Shown: positions 45,862-56,051, counted from the stretch's first letter. The stretch is 64,000 nt of DNA from Streptomyces sp. NBC_01750 (GCF_035918095.1 NZ_CP109137.1:8496001-8560000), one strand, 5' to 3'. The notes: generated by a model not told the origin, from the sequence alone. Numbers and translations are program-made.

Positions 45862-48594
45862 GTGCTCGGGAGGACCGCCGAAACATCCGCACTGGCCCGG
45901 TTGCTCCGTGACGCGGCATCAGGGCGTGGCAGTGCGTTGTTCGTCGTAGGAGAGCCGGGGCTGGGACGGACCACCCTGCTGCGCAGAATTCTCACCCTCG
46001 ACGACACCCTGCGGTCGGTGTCCCTCGCGGGTACCGCCGCCGAATCGGGACTGCGCTACGCGGGCCTGCACCAGGTCGTCCAGGCGCACCGCTGCTATCT
46101 GCCACAGCTCCGCGCACCCCAGCGCGATCTCCTCGGCCACCTCCTGGCCACCGGGCACGACCGGCCCGGTGACAGCGGTCTTGCGGTCGGCGCCGCGGCC
46201 CTCGGTCTGCTCGGCGCCGCGGCCGCCCGGCGTCCTCTGCTGCTCGCGATCGACGATGCGCATCTGCTGGACGCCCCGTCCATGGAGGTGCTGCTCTTCG
46301 TGGCCCGGCGCATCGCGGGCGAGCCGATCGCCATGCTCCTCACCGCGGAACACCGCAACTCCGCCGCCACGTCCGCAATCCGCCCGGCCCTCACCGGCGT
46401 ACCGGAGCTGCGACTGGGACCGCTGGACCCGGCCGACGCGCGGATCCTGCTCCAGCGGTCCGCCCCGTACCCGCTCCGGCGTTACGTCGCCGAGCGGCTG
46501 CTCGCCGTCGCGGAGGGCAATCCGCTCGCGCTCACCGAACTGCCGGCGGTCCTCACACCGGGCCAGTGTGCGGGAAACCTGCCTCTGGAGGACCCGCTCA
46601 CCCCCGGTGAGCGGCTGCGCGACTCCCATCTGCCGACGCTTGCCCGGCTCCCTGACACTGCCCGCGCCGCCCTGCTGGTGCCCGCCGCGGCCGGCGACGG
46701 CCGCAGCGCCGACGTACAGCGCGCACTGGCGCTGCTCGGTCATGAGCCCGACGCGCTGCTGCGCGCCGAAGAGGACGGCGTTCTCGAACTGCGCCGGGGG
46801 CGGCTGGTCTTCGCCGACCGGCGGCTGCGTCTGGTCGCCTACCACGACGCCCGTACGTCGCGGCGGCGCGCCGTCCACCGGGTGCTCGCGCAGGTCCTGC
46901 ACGGCACGGCCGCGGCACGCCACCTGGCCGCCGCGCACATCGGCCCGAGCCCTGCCGTGGCGCAGGCCATTGAGGCGGCGGCGAGCGCTGCCGCGGAGGC
47001 GGACCCGGACGCGTGCGCCGAACTGTACGAGCGCGCCGCGGGTTTCGCCGACGATGACGACGACGCGGCCCGGCTGCTGGGACTGGCAGCGGGCTGCCGG
47101 CAGCGGGCCGGCGCTGCGGAACAGGTACCGGTGCTGCTGGGAAAGGCCATGGCGCTCGCCCGCGAGCCGGCGCTGCGCCGGGAGCTGGGCGTCATCCGGG
47201 CACGCCAGCGCGGTGCGACCGGGCACCCGCGGACTGCGCACCGGGTGCTGCGCGATGCGGCCGGGCGGCTGGCGGGGGAGCCCTCCCGGGCGGCAGAACT
47301 GCTGCTGGAAGCGGCCGATTCCGCGGTCCGCGCGGCGGACAGCCGTGCCGCGCTGGGCAGTGCGTGGCAGGCGTACCGGCTCACACGACTGTGCGGCGGG
47401 GACCTGGCGGAGGCCGCGGCTGTCCATCTCGCGCAGGTCCTGGCCCTGCGCGGAGAACGCGCGCAGGCAGGCGAACTGCTGCTGGCGCAGACGGCGGGCG
47501 AGGCGGCGGGGACGCTGGTGGGGCGGGCGGAAGTACTGGGCTGGCTGGAGGAGTACGAGGCGGCCTGCGTGCTGCTGGACCGGGTACTGGGGGAGCAGCC
47601 CGGCGCCGAGCGAGGGGCGTACGAGGTGCGGCGGGCGGCCGCGCTCGGCTGCCGGGCCTGGATCCGGCTGTGGACCGGTGACTGGCACGGCGCCCGCTCC
47701 GACGCGATGGAAGCGGTCGCGTGCGCGGAACGGCGGCTGGAGACCGCTTCGCTGGCCCAGGGGCTGGTGGCACTGGGGCGGCTCGAGGCCGCGCAGGGCC
47801 GGCTCACGGAGTGCGGAGCGGTGCTGGCCCGCGCCGCCGGAGTGGCGCGGGCGCACGGCCTCGAACTCGTCATGGGCCAGGTCGCGGTGGCCGAGGGCCT
47901 GTTGGCGCTCGGCGCGGGCAAGTACGAGGAGGCAGTGGCAGGTTACGAGCGGGCCGGCGCCCTGGCGCGGAGCGCGGGCATCGAGGACCCGTCGGTGGCC
48001 CCGTGGGCGGCGAACCTGATCGAGGCCTATGTACGCAGCGGGCGGATCGGGGAAGCGGTGCGCGAGCACGCCCGCTTCGACGCCGAAATGCGGCGCTCGG
48101 GCCCCTCCTGGGCGCTCGCGGTGAGCGCCCGCTGCCGGGCCCTGCTGCTGGAGGCCGACGGTCACGGTACGCCCGGTGCCGTCGAGGCGGCCTTCCACGA
48201 GGCACTGGAATGGCATGCGCGCGGCGCCGTCGTCTTCGAGCGTGCGCGGACCGTGTTCTGCCACGGGCAGTGGCTGCGTCGTACCGGACGCATCCCGGAG
48301 GCGCGCGACGCACTGGAGGAGGCGTTGTCGGTTTTCCGCGCGCTCGGCGCCGTCCCGTGGGAGGAGGCGGTCCGCAGCGAACTCCGCGCGGCGGGCGCCC
48401 GCCCGGCACGGACCTGCGGGCAGCTCACCGAGCAGGAGAGCCGCATCGCCGCGCTGGTGGCGGGCGGCGCCACCAACAAGGAGACGGCGGCGGCGCTTTT
48501 CCTCAGCCCGAAGACGGTGGAGTTCCATCTCGGCAATGTGTACCGGAAGTTAGGGGTGCGGTCGCGCAGTGAACTGGCGCGGCGGGGGCTTTGA
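45862..48594 (+). CDS. Large ATP-binding LuxR-family (LAL) transcriptional regulator
   Basis: 910 residues, GTG start. N-terminal ATPase: Walker A GEPGLGRTT at 30-38, where the conserved Lys is Arg36, and LLLAIDDAHLLD as Walker B. Long helical TPR-like middle. C-terminal LuxR helix-turn-helix: LTEQESRIAALVAGGATNKE, AAALFLSPKTVEFHL, VYRKLGVRSRSELARR. The Lys-to-Arg change may abolish ATP hydrolysis while allowing binding. It is convergent with the eCIS block; a LuxR-type regulator also borders the eCIS locus of S. coelicolor as I recall, so it may control eCIS genes. Confidence 0.9.
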   Translation: MLGRTAETSALARLLRDAASGRGSALFVVGEPGLGRTTLLRRILTLDDTLRSVSLAGTAAESGLRYAGLHQVVQAHRCYLPQLRAPQRDLLGHLLATGHDRPGDSGLAVGAAALGLLGAAAARRPLLLAIDDAHLLDAPSMEVLLFVARRIAGEPIAMLLTAEHRNSAATSAIRPALTGVPELRLGPLDPADARILLQRSAPYPLRRYVAERLLAVAEGNPLALTELPAVLTPGQCAGNLPLEDPLTPGERLRDSHLPTLARLPDTARAALLVPAAAGDGRSADVQRALALLGHEPDALLRAEEDGVLELRRGRLVFADRRLRLVAYHDARTSRRRAVHRVLAQVLHGTAAARHLAAAHIGPSPAVAQAIEAAASAAAEADPDACAELYERAAGFADDDDDAARLLGLAAGCRQRAGAAEQVPVLLGKAMALAREPALRRELGVIRARQRGATGHPRTAHRVLRDAAGRLAGEPSRAAELLLEAADSAVRAADSRAALGSAWQAYRLTRLCGGDLAEAAAVHLAQVLALRGERAQAGELLLAQTAGEAAGTLVGRAEVLGWLEEYEAACVLLDRVLGEQPGAERGAYEVRRAAALGCRAWIRLWTGDWHGARSDAMEAVACAERRLETASLAQGLVALGRLEAAQGRLTECGAVLARAAGVARAHGLELVMGQVAVAEGLLALGAGKYEEAVAGYERAGALARSAGIEDPSVAPWAANLIEAYVRSGRIGEAVREHARFDAEMRRSGPSWALAVSARCRALLLEADGHGTPGAVEAAFHEALEWHARGAVVFERARTVFCHGQWLRRTGRIPEARDALEEALSVFRALGAVPWEEAVRSELRAAGARPARTCGQLTEQESRIAALVAGGATNKETAAALFLSPKTVEFHLGNVYRKLGVRSRSELARRGL

Positions 48595-48606
48595 GGTGAG
48601 GCTTGG

Positions 48607-51600
48607 TCACTTGCGTTCGTTGAACAGCAGCTTGATCCTGGTGCCGGGAGCGAGCGCCTTCATCGCATGATAAATGCGGCTCCCAAAGACCCGATTGACG
48701 GTGCTGTCCAGCATGACCATCAGGTCCTGTTGGTCCTTGCCGCCGAGCTGCAGCTCGACCGGATGGTCGACGTCCTGTTTCTTGAGCGCCGCCAGCAAGG
48801 GTTCGCCCGCGACCCCCATCGCTTTGTATTGCTTCTCAAGATCCCTCCGGTACGCGCGAGTCTGTGAAGGATCCCGCTTCGGAACCGTCTTGACGAGGTC
48901 GCCCTTCTCGCTTGCCTCACTGAGCGCCTTGATCTTCGCGTTGAGGTCCTTGGGCGGGTCGGGGCAGAACCATGTCGCCGTGAGAGTCGTCGACATCGTG
49001 CCGATCTTGTTTGTCTCGACCTTGCCTGTCTTGATTTCCAGCTCGAACGCGACCTTCTTCTTCGACTCCCCCATGATTTCGGGGTTGATGACACCGTGCA
49101 CGTACCAGACGCCGTCCTTCGCGACCGGTTTCAGGGAGGTCATGCGGTAGCGCAGCTGGATAGCCACCAGCACGGGGCGGATCACCTTAGCCCCGATGTC
49201 GCTCCCGGAGAGCGCGTTGACGGCGTTCGTCGCGACCTCGACGCCCTTCGTCACATCGCGCCGCTTCTCCTCCGGCGTACGCCGGTCCGCCTTGCCGGCC
49301 AGCTTGCCGAGGGCCTTCTTTCCGCCGGCCATGAGCTTCTTGCCGTACGCGGCTGCCGTGGCGATCACCTTGGAGATGACGCCCCGGACAGGCGCGCCGA
49401 CCTTCTCCAGCACGCTCTTGATCTTGGCCGGGATCGCGCCGAGCTTGAGCACCCGGGCGAGCAGGTCGATGGCGAGCGGGAGCGTCCGGGCGAGGGAGTC
49501 CTCGATCTTGGTCGCGACCTTCTGGGACACGCCGTTGCAGACCTCTTCGAGCGTGTCGAGGATGCCGTTGACGAATTCGGCGAGTGCGCGCGCCTTTTCC
49601 ACCAGGAAGGTGACGAAGTCGTAGACGGCCATGACGGCCTTGACCAGGGCGCCAGCCGGAGTGATCAGGGACAGCAGCCAGTTGATGCCCGCCTTGAGGA
49701 CGGTTTCGACGACAAAGCCCTTGATCATCTCGAAGGCCTGCTGCTTGAGATCGCCGACCTTCTCCTTGATCTCCTCCCACAGGCCCCCGACGCCCTTCTC
49801 CCTGATCACTCCGATGATCTTGATGGCGCCGATCACCGCGTTCAGTACCGGCTCGGGCATGTGCTTGAGCAGCTCGGAGCGGATGAAGGCCCAGCTGATC
49901 CCGAAGAGCGACAGCACCATCTTGACGATGCCGCGCAGATCCCACTGCTCCGGCAGTTCCACCCCGGCCGCCGCCAGATTGCCGAACAGCCACTCCTGAA
50001 GGGCCGCCTTGAGGTGCTTGACGATGTTCGACAGGAACTGCGTCAGGCCGGCCTTGACCGAGGCGCCCAGATTGCTGAGGAAGCGGATCGGGTCCTTGAT
50101 GATCCGTTCGGCCACGCCGGCCGCCCGTTTCACCACACCGACCAGCAGGTTCTTCAGATCGATCAGGATCTTGATGGCGCCGACCACGGCGTCGCGGGCT
50201 CGTTCCCACAGACTCTTGTTGGACTCCTTCACCTCGGCCAGCGCCGCGTTCGTCGCCTCCTGCGCCTGCGCGTAGGACTCGGCGAGCTGGTCGACGACCG
50301 CGTCGGCCTTCTCGTCGATGGACGCTTCCAACTCGTCGAACTTCGCGGCGAATCCGGCGGCCGCCTGTTCCCCGAACCCGCGCATCGCGGGCTCGAGGCC
50401 CGCGACGAAATCGGCCATCCGGCGCCGGCCGTCCGCGGCCTTCTGCCGTGCGTCGTTGACGCGTTTCTCCACGACGGTGGCGACCTCGTCGACCACGCCC
50501 CGGATCTCGGCGGTGTAGGCGGCCGAGTGCTTCGCATAGTCGGGCTCGCCGGAGAAGAAGTCCCACCAGCTCTTCTCGCACGCGGCGAGGAAACGCTTCC
50601 GGGCCTGCCCGGCTCTGTCGTCGAAGAGCGTGCGGACCGTGTCGTCCAGGCCGTGCAGCGCGGCCTCGACATTGCGCTTGGTCTCCTCGTAGATGTCGGT
50701 CAGCTGTTTGGTGATCGCGGCGCGGCGGGTCTCGGTACTTGCCTGGGCGGCCTGTTTGCCGCCCGTCACCGACTTGCCCGTAGCGGCACGCACTCCGGCC
50801 ATGGCGGTCATCGCCGTCCTGCCGGCTGCGGCCGCCCGCTGCTCGGCCGCGGCCCGCTGTTCCGCCTCCTTGGCCCGGAAGGAGCCCGGCGCCGCGGCGG
50901 AGTCCTTCTCCGCGGCTTTCTTGGACTGCAGGGCGGTCGAGAAGGCGGGTTCGTTGGCGCGCTGCAGAGTTTCGTCGGTGAGCCCCGCCTTGTTCATTTC
51001 GGCCGTCGTTCCGCTCGCGTGGGCGGAGAGGTCCACCGCGGCGGAAGGCACCGGCGCCGGTACGGCGTCCGCCGCACGGGGCGGGGCCGGGAGGGGCGGC
51101 GGTCGGTCGGGCGACAGGGGTACGGCGGGACGCTCGGGTACGCGCGCCGGGTCCGGCGGGGCCGCCGCGGTCGCCCGTACCTCACCCGATGAGGCATCCG
51201 CTGCGGCGTGCACCTCGCCGGAGAGCTGGGGTGTGAGGGTGTCCGGGCGGGCCGGGTCCGCGAGTGCCTTGGCCTCGTCCGCGGTGGCCGGCTGCTGCTC
51301 CTTGATGCGTTTCTCGAACTTCGCGATGAACTCGGCCCGGCCGAACGGCTTCGCCTGTGCCGAGGCGATCGCAGCCGCCTGGTCCTGCCCGGCGAACGCG
51401 GCACGCTCACCCGGTGGCGCCACAGCAGCGCGCTGGGCGGCCGTAGCCTCGGCAGCGGGCGCGGGGTGCCGGGTCAGGACGCGCTTGCCCGCGGTGACCT
51501 GGGCGGCGATCCGGCGCAGCCCCGGCGCGGTGGCCTTCTTGCCGGCGGCGGGCCGCCCTGGGGTCTTCCCCTGGGCGTCGCCGGTCGGCGCCTGCGCGCC

Positions 51601-51831
51601 CCGGGCGGCGAGCGCCGCGGTGGCGGCATTGCCGACGGCGGGCATGGCGCGGTCGGGGCGCTTGGTGAGGGAGGCGGGCGCGGTCCCGCGCTCCTTCGCC
51701 GGAGCGGCTGCCGCTGGGGCCGGCCGCTTCCGTACGCCCTTGAGCTTGCCGGGTGAGGGCCGCCCGGGGCCACCACCCGCCTGTGTCACGGCGGGCGGTG
51801 GCGTCGAGGGAGTCCGGGCGGCGGCGCTCAT
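48607..51831 (-). CDS. eCIS-associated giant protein with C-terminal HNH-like nuclease motif (candidate cargo toxin)
   Basis: 1074 residues from ATG 51831, overlapping the stop of the ATPase gene (ATGA). The first ~330 residues are Ala/Pro-rich and disordered. About 340-600 is coiled-coil-like. About 600-880 is strings of amphipathic and hydrophobic helices suggesting a pore-like or tape-like region. The C-terminus has VDHPVELQLGG (H1023) and MLDSTVN (N1046), matching the DH...GG...N pattern of His-Me finger (HNH) nucleases. Last gene of the eCIS run. It may be an injected effector; a structural role of the middle part is not excluded. Confidence 0.75.
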   Translation of the reverse strand: MSAAARTPSTPPPAVTQAGGGPGRPSPGKLKGVRKRPAPAAAAPAKERGTAPASLTKRPDRAMPAVGNAATAALAARGAQAPTGDAQGKTPGRPAAGKKATAPGLRRIAAQVTAGKRVLTRHPAPAAEATAAQRAAVAPPGERAAFAGQDQAAAIASAQAKPFGRAEFIAKFEKRIKEQQPATADEAKALADPARPDTLTPQLSGEVHAAADASSGEVRATAAAPPDPARVPERPAVPLSPDRPPPLPAPPRAADAVPAPVPSAAVDLSAHASGTTAEMNKAGLTDETLQRANEPAFSTALQSKKAAEKDSAAAPGSFRAKEAEQRAAAEQRAAAAGRTAMTAMAGVRAATGKSVTGGKQAAQASTETRRAAITKQLTDIYEETKRNVEAALHGLDDTVRTLFDDRAGQARKRFLAACEKSWWDFFSGEPDYAKHSAAYTAEIRGVVDEVATVVEKRVNDARQKAADGRRRMADFVAGLEPAMRGFGEQAAAGFAAKFDELEASIDEKADAVVDQLAESYAQAQEATNAALAEVKESNKSLWERARDAVVGAIKILIDLKNLLVGVVKRAAGVAERIIKDPIRFLSNLGASVKAGLTQFLSNIVKHLKAALQEWLFGNLAAAGVELPEQWDLRGIVKMVLSLFGISWAFIRSELLKHMPEPVLNAVIGAIKIIGVIREKGVGGLWEEIKEKVGDLKQQAFEMIKGFVVETVLKAGINWLLSLITPAGALVKAVMAVYDFVTFLVEKARALAEFVNGILDTLEEVCNGVSQKVATKIEDSLARTLPLAIDLLARVLKLGAIPAKIKSVLEKVGAPVRGVISKVIATAAAYGKKLMAGGKKALGKLAGKADRRTPEEKRRDVTKGVEVATNAVNALSGSDIGAKVIRPVLVAIQLRYRMTSLKPVAKDGVWYVHGVINPEIMGESKKKVAFELEIKTGKVETNKIGTMSTTLTATWFCPDPPKDLNAKIKALSEASEKGDLVKTVPKRDPSQTRAYRRDLEKQYKAMGVAGEPLLAALKKQDVDHPVELQLGGKDQQDLMVMLDSTVNRVFGSRIYHAMKALAPGTRIKLLFNERK

Positions 51832-54008
51832 GGCAGCACACAGGAGGCCGGTGTCGCCTCTGGCGCGGCAGAGTCCCGTCCGGGCGGCGGACCGAGTGCC
51901 AGCTCCAGTTCTCCGGACCGCGGCAGCCGTGACTCCTGCCGGAACTGGCGGGCGATCGCCTCGGCGAGATGCTGCCGGCCGATGACCGCGCTTCCGCTCT
52001 CCGCCGCCAGTAGCGCGGCGCCGCGCGCGGCCGCCATGATGCCCGCACCGGTGAGATCGAGGCGCGCGAGCCCCTCCAGCGTCAACCGCGGGTCCAGCGG
52101 TGCGCTTTGCGGGAATGCCACTTGCCACAGCCGGTACCGCTCCCGGTCGCCGGGCCGGGTGAAGTGCACCACGAACTGGAAGCGGCGGGTGAAGGCCTCG
52201 TCCAGATTCCCCTGGAGGTTGGTGGTGAGGACGACCAACGCGGGGCTGCGCTCCAGACGTTGCAGCAGATAGCCGACCTCGAGATTGGCGTATCGGTCGG
52301 TGCCGCGGCTCACCGTGCCACGCTTGCCGAAGACTGCGTCGGCCTCGTCGAAGAGCAGCAGCGCGCCCGCGGCTTCCGCGTGGCTGAAGGCCTCATCGAG
52401 GTTCTTCTCCGTCTCGCCGACCCACTTGGAGACGGTCTGCGCGAGATCGACCCTGATCAGGTCGACTCCGAGCGTGGCGGCGACCACCTCGGCGGCGAGG
52501 CTCTTGCCGGTGCCGGGCTCGCCGGTGAACAGCGCCTTGAGGCCGGGGCCGCCGTGCTGCCCGCCGAACCCCCACTCCTGGGAGACCTTGGGCCAGGCCC
52601 GGAACGCGGCGGCGAGCTCACCGATCTGCTGCGCCTGTTCGGCGGGGAGTACGAGGTCCGAGGGGTCGCGGGTGGGCGTGCGGACATCGGCGAGGCGGCC
52701 CGGAGTTGCGGCGAGGACGCGAGGCACCGCCGCATCCAGCGACATGTCGCCGGACTCGGCGAGCCGTACGGCCGACCGCAGTTGGGCGGGAGACAGTCGG
52801 AAGCGGGCGGCCAGGTCGTCCAGGGCGCGAGGGTCCGGGTCCGCCTCGGCCGTGGCGCTGCTCCAGAGGATGCGGCGTTCCCGGTAACCGGGTTCGGCCG
52901 TGGATTCCTCCGCGTAACGGCCCGAGGAGAGCAGATCGAGGGGGCGCCATGGCGTCCGCCCGGTCAGGACGAGCGGGACGCCGGTCCGTGCCAGCACTTC
53001 GGCGGCCGATACCGCGGCCCATCGTGCGTCGGGGTCGTGAAAGCGGTCGACGGGCAGCCACAGTGCGGTGCCGAGCGCGGCCGCCGCGGACAGGGACCGG
53101 CCCGTGGCGGCCCGCACCTCGTCGGGGGTCCGGCACACCTCCAGGTCAGGGGCGCGCCGCAGGGCGAGCCCGGCCTGCTCCGCCACGGCGTGTGCCGCGT
53201 CGAGCTGGCTGCCGTCCGGCAGCCCCCAGAGGGCGGCGATCCCGGCCGGGTGCGCCTCTAGATGGGCGGCCAGCCGTGCGGTGCGGCCGCGCGTCGGCTC
53301 GTCCAGCAGCGCGGGGCGCGGTGCCGGCAGCCGGCCTGGGTCGTACGCGAGGAGTGCGGGGTCCCCGAGGCCGTGCAGGAGAAACGCGGGCAGTTCCGGG
53401 CGAATGTGCAGCGGGCGCAGCAGGTCGGCGCCGGAAGGCTCCGATCCGCCGTACGTGTCCGGGTCGCCGTCCTGGATCAGCAGACCGAAGCGGCGCAGCC
53501 GCCCATACGGTCCCAGCGGGGGCAGCCGGTCGTACCGCTCGGCGGAGGAGGGCGCCAGGACGGTGAGGATCAACTCGGCGGTGGGACGGCGCTGGTCGAG
53601 GTCGTCGAGGAGATAGCCGAACAGCAGGGTGTGCTCGGGGGCCAGCGCCGGTGTCAGGCACAGCAGCAACGCGTCGCACTCGAAAGGGTCAAGGCCTGCG
53701 GCGGACGCCAGCGCATCGAGCGGCAGCGAACAGCCCTGGGCCGCTGCCTCCTGGCGGAGTTCGCGCTCGGCGTGGGTCTGGGCGGCGGGCGGCCCGCCAC
53801 TGAAGGGCGCCGGGTGGACGACGGCGGGGTCGGTGAGGTCGAGGAGCATTCCGGCCTGCTCGTCGGTGACACAGTACGGGGACAGTTCGGCCCCGGCGAG
53901 CAGCGCGGAGCGCTTCGCGCGGCGGGCAGCGGCCGCCCGCAGCGCGCGGTGGATCGCGCCGTAGCGAAGGGTCAGGTGGGCCGTGGCGGCGCCTGGTCGG
54001 GTCGGCAT
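51828..54008 (-). CDS. AAA+ ATPase of extracellular contractile injection system
   Basis: 726 residues. N-terminal ~450 residues are helical and family-specific. The C-terminal AAA+ module has Walker A GEPGTGKS near 494, Walker B LLLFDEADAVFGKR near 549, sensor 1 VVLTTNLQGNLDEAFTRRF with the arginine finger. This two-part layout is the ATPase always found in eCIS clusters; its job (assembly, loading or remodelling) is not settled. The stop overlaps the giant gene; the upstream neighbour ends 1 nt away. Confidence 0.9.
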   Translation of the reverse strand: MPTRPGAATAHLTLRYGAIHRALRAAAARRAKRSALLAGAELSPYCVTDEQAGMLLDLTDPAVVHPAPFSGGPPAAQTHAERELRQEAAAQGCSLPLDALASAAGLDPFECDALLLCLTPALAPEHTLLFGYLLDDLDQRRPTAELILTVLAPSSAERYDRLPPLGPYGRLRRFGLLIQDGDPDTYGGSEPSGADLLRPLHIRPELPAFLLHGLGDPALLAYDPGRLPAPRPALLDEPTRGRTARLAAHLEAHPAGIAALWGLPDGSQLDAAHAVAEQAGLALRRAPDLEVCRTPDEVRAATGRSLSAAAALGTALWLPVDRFHDPDARWAAVSAAEVLARTGVPLVLTGRTPWRPLDLLSSGRYAEESTAEPGYRERRILWSSATAEADPDPRALDDLAARFRLSPAQLRSAVRLAESGDMSLDAAVPRVLAATPGRLADVRTPTRDPSDLVLPAEQAQQIGELAAAFRAWPKVSQEWGFGGQHGGPGLKALFTGEPGTGKSLAAEVVAATLGVDLIRVDLAQTVSKWVGETEKNLDEAFSHAEAAGALLLFDEADAVFGKRGTVSRGTDRYANLEVGYLLQRLERSPALVVLTTNLQGNLDEAFTRRFQFVVHFTRPGDRERYRLWQVAFPQSAPLDPRLTLEGLARLDLTGAGIMAAARGAALLAAESGSAVIGRQHLAEAIARQFRQESRLPRSGELELALGPPPGRDSAAPEATPASCVLP

Positions 54009-54009
54009 C

Positions 54010-56010
54010 TCACCCTCCTGTGAACACGACGGTGCGGCCGCCGAACCATGGCACGTCCGGTACGTCGGCGAGCAGCCGGTGGCGGTAGAGGTCGGAGTGG
54101 CGGGCGCCCAGAGGCAGGCGCACCTCGACGGTGCTGTCGTGGAAGGCCACGCGGGCCCCCAGATCGGCGAAGCGGTCGAGGGCGCACATCGGGTCTGTGG
54201 GCTCCCGCTCCGACCAGAGCTTCCAGGAGAGATCGGCCAGCGCGACCGCGGCGGCCAGCGTCACGGTGCGTTCGATCGCGGAGGCCTGGCCCGTTCGGAC
54301 GGCGGGCCGCAGCTCGACCAGCGCCTCGGTGAACCGGGCGGCGCGGGACGCCTCGTACGTCAGCCGCCGTGCGGCCCCGACCAGCGCGTCGTCCGGGGCG
54401 GAGCGGGAGGGGAGCCGTGCCCCGGTGTTGGTCCAGCAGCGGCGCGGTGCGTGCACCCGACTGAGCTGCTCGCCGCGGGTGGGCGGCAGATCGGTCACGA
54501 AGCCGACGCCCAGGGCGTCCAGAGCGAGCGTCAGCCCGGAAGCCGCGGGGGCGTCGGGCTGGGCGGGCAGCAGGACGAGAGGGGTCCCGGCCAGCTCCCA
54601 GGGCCGGAGGAGTTCCGCCGGCCGCGTCGCCTCCCACACCGGGTACAAACCGTCGACGTCCAGCAGGAGGAGCCGGCCGGGCGCCACCGCGCGAAGAAGC
54701 AGGGGGCTTGTGGCGGTGTGTCCTTGGGCGGTCTGGAGTCCGAGGCGGGAGTCGAGCAGGGCCAGGAGAGGACCCAGACGGCGTTCGAGATCCAGCGCGG
54801 AGGTGTCGGGCGCGCCGTGGCCCGTCGGCGTCGTGCCCGCGAAGACGGCGACCGCGTGTGTGTCCTGCGGTGAGCGCAGCCAGCCGTGCGCGGGCGGCGG
54901 CAGCACCTTGTGCGCGAGGCAGGCGGCGAAGGCCGCACCGTCGGGGGCCTGTGCGCCACCCCCGGTCAGGACGGCTGCCACCGCTTCCAGATAGCCGCGG
55001 TCATGCAGTGGGGGCAGCAGGAGGAAGGGGAGTACGCGGTCGATATCGGTCACCGTGCCGGACGCGGGACCTGCGTGGTGCTGCTCTGCCCGGCCGGGGG
55101 CCGGGGGGATCCGCGAGGGGAGTGCGGGCAGCGCGGTGTCGGGGGCGGGCTCGGGTCCGGTGGCGGTGAGCGGGGTGTCCGTCGCATGGAGCGTGGCGTC
55201 CGTCCGGACGGGTGGCTCGGACCGCAGCGCCGCCACGAGGGCGGCGGCGAGGGCGTCGGGGTCGGGGTCCCGGGCTTCGCCGGGGACTGCTCCGGCCCTA
55301 CCGGGGAACGGAGTTGCCGCGTCGGCCGCAGAGCCGGGGCCGGACGCCGGGCGGCTCCCCGCCGCATCGAGGGCGCGCAACAGGAGCAGCAGCGCGTCGT
55401 GCGGAAGCCCGGCCAGTACCGTGTCCAACGCCCCGCATACGGAGGCCTCGTTGAGGAGGCCGACCAGCACCCGGTCACGGTCGAAGGCGGGCGTGGGCGG
55501 CACCGGTCGGCCGGGCTCCCGCAGGGCTTCGGCACGGGTGTCGGCGCCGGATCCGGCATCGGTTCCGGCGTGACGGGAAAGCGGTGTCGTGCCCGGAGCC
55601 GATGGGCCCGCGTGACCGCGGTGGGGGAGCACTGTCGCGTCAGGACCGGATCCGGGCGCGATGATCCGGTCCGTCATGTGGGCGGCACCCGCCAGCTCGT
55701 CGAGAGTGGCAAAGGACCTTATGTGCACGGGGACGGTCACCTCCATGTCCTGCGGGATGAGTCCTGAGTGCGGGGCTTGTCCCGCGATGGGCGGGGGAAG
55801 CGACACGCCGGTGCGGGTCAGGGCCCCGGCGAGGTGCTTCTCCACCACGCGGGGGAGCATCGCGACTGCGCCACGGGCCAGTTCGGAGGGATCGGGTCCC
55901 CAGCTCCAGCCGTCGGTCCTGACGACGCGCACCCGGCATTCGAGCACGGTGCAGCCGCCGAGGGCGGCGATGAGACCGTCGTCGGTCGTCGCATCCATGT
56001 GAACCGTCAC
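54010..56010 (-). CDS. eCIS tape-measure-like protein (CIS_TMP candidate)
   Basis: 666 residues. The N-terminus ECRVRVVRTDGWSWGPDPSE and long Pro/Ala-rich middle are followed by VLPFLLLPPLHDRGYLEAVA, recalling the LLWPFLPRLFERLGLL block of contractile injection system tape-measure proteins. It is less similar at the C-terminus. It lies immediately before the AAA+ ATPase, the common position in eCIS loci. Tape-measure proteins set the length of the inner tube. The family call is tentative. Confidence 0.55.
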   Translation of the reverse strand: MTVHMDATTDDGLIAALGGCTVLECRVRVVRTDGWSWGPDPSELARGAVAMLPRVVEKHLAGALTRTGVSLPPPIAGQAPHSGLIPQDMEVTVPVHIRSFATLDELAGAAHMTDRIIAPGSGPDATVLPHRGHAGPSAPGTTPLSRHAGTDAGSGADTRAEALREPGRPVPPTPAFDRDRVLVGLLNEASVCGALDTVLAGLPHDALLLLLRALDAAGSRPASGPGSAADAATPFPGRAGAVPGEARDPDPDALAAALVAALRSEPPVRTDATLHATDTPLTATGPEPAPDTALPALPSRIPPAPGRAEQHHAGPASGTVTDIDRVLPFLLLPPLHDRGYLEAVAAVLTGGGAQAPDGAAFAACLAHKVLPPPAHGWLRSPQDTHAVAVFAGTTPTGHGAPDTSALDLERRLGPLLALLDSRLGLQTAQGHTATSPLLLRAVAPGRLLLLDVDGLYPVWEATRPAELLRPWELAGTPLVLLPAQPDAPAASGLTLALDALGVGFVTDLPPTRGEQLSRVHAPRRCWTNTGARLPSRSAPDDALVGAARRLTYEASRAARFTEALVELRPAVRTGQASAIERTVTLAAAVALADLSWKLWSEREPTDPMCALDRFADLGARVAFHDSTVEVRLPLGARHSDLYRHRLLADVPDVPWFGGRTVVFTGG

Positions 56011-56051
56011 CCCAGTCCCGCCTCCTGCCCTGGTCCGTCCGCTGGTCTACG

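Noticed and set aside
45919..48528. An 869-residue open frame on the minus strand opposite the LAL regulator
   Set aside because: It is a GC-rich antisense shadow; the plus frame has clear ATPase and LuxR motifs.
48607..52128. Longer 5' extension of the giant eCIS protein (start at 52128)
   Set aside because: The extension overlaps the ATPase C-terminus antisense-free but in a shadow frame and lacks a ribosome site; ATG 51831 gives a 4-nt overlap with the ATPase stop.
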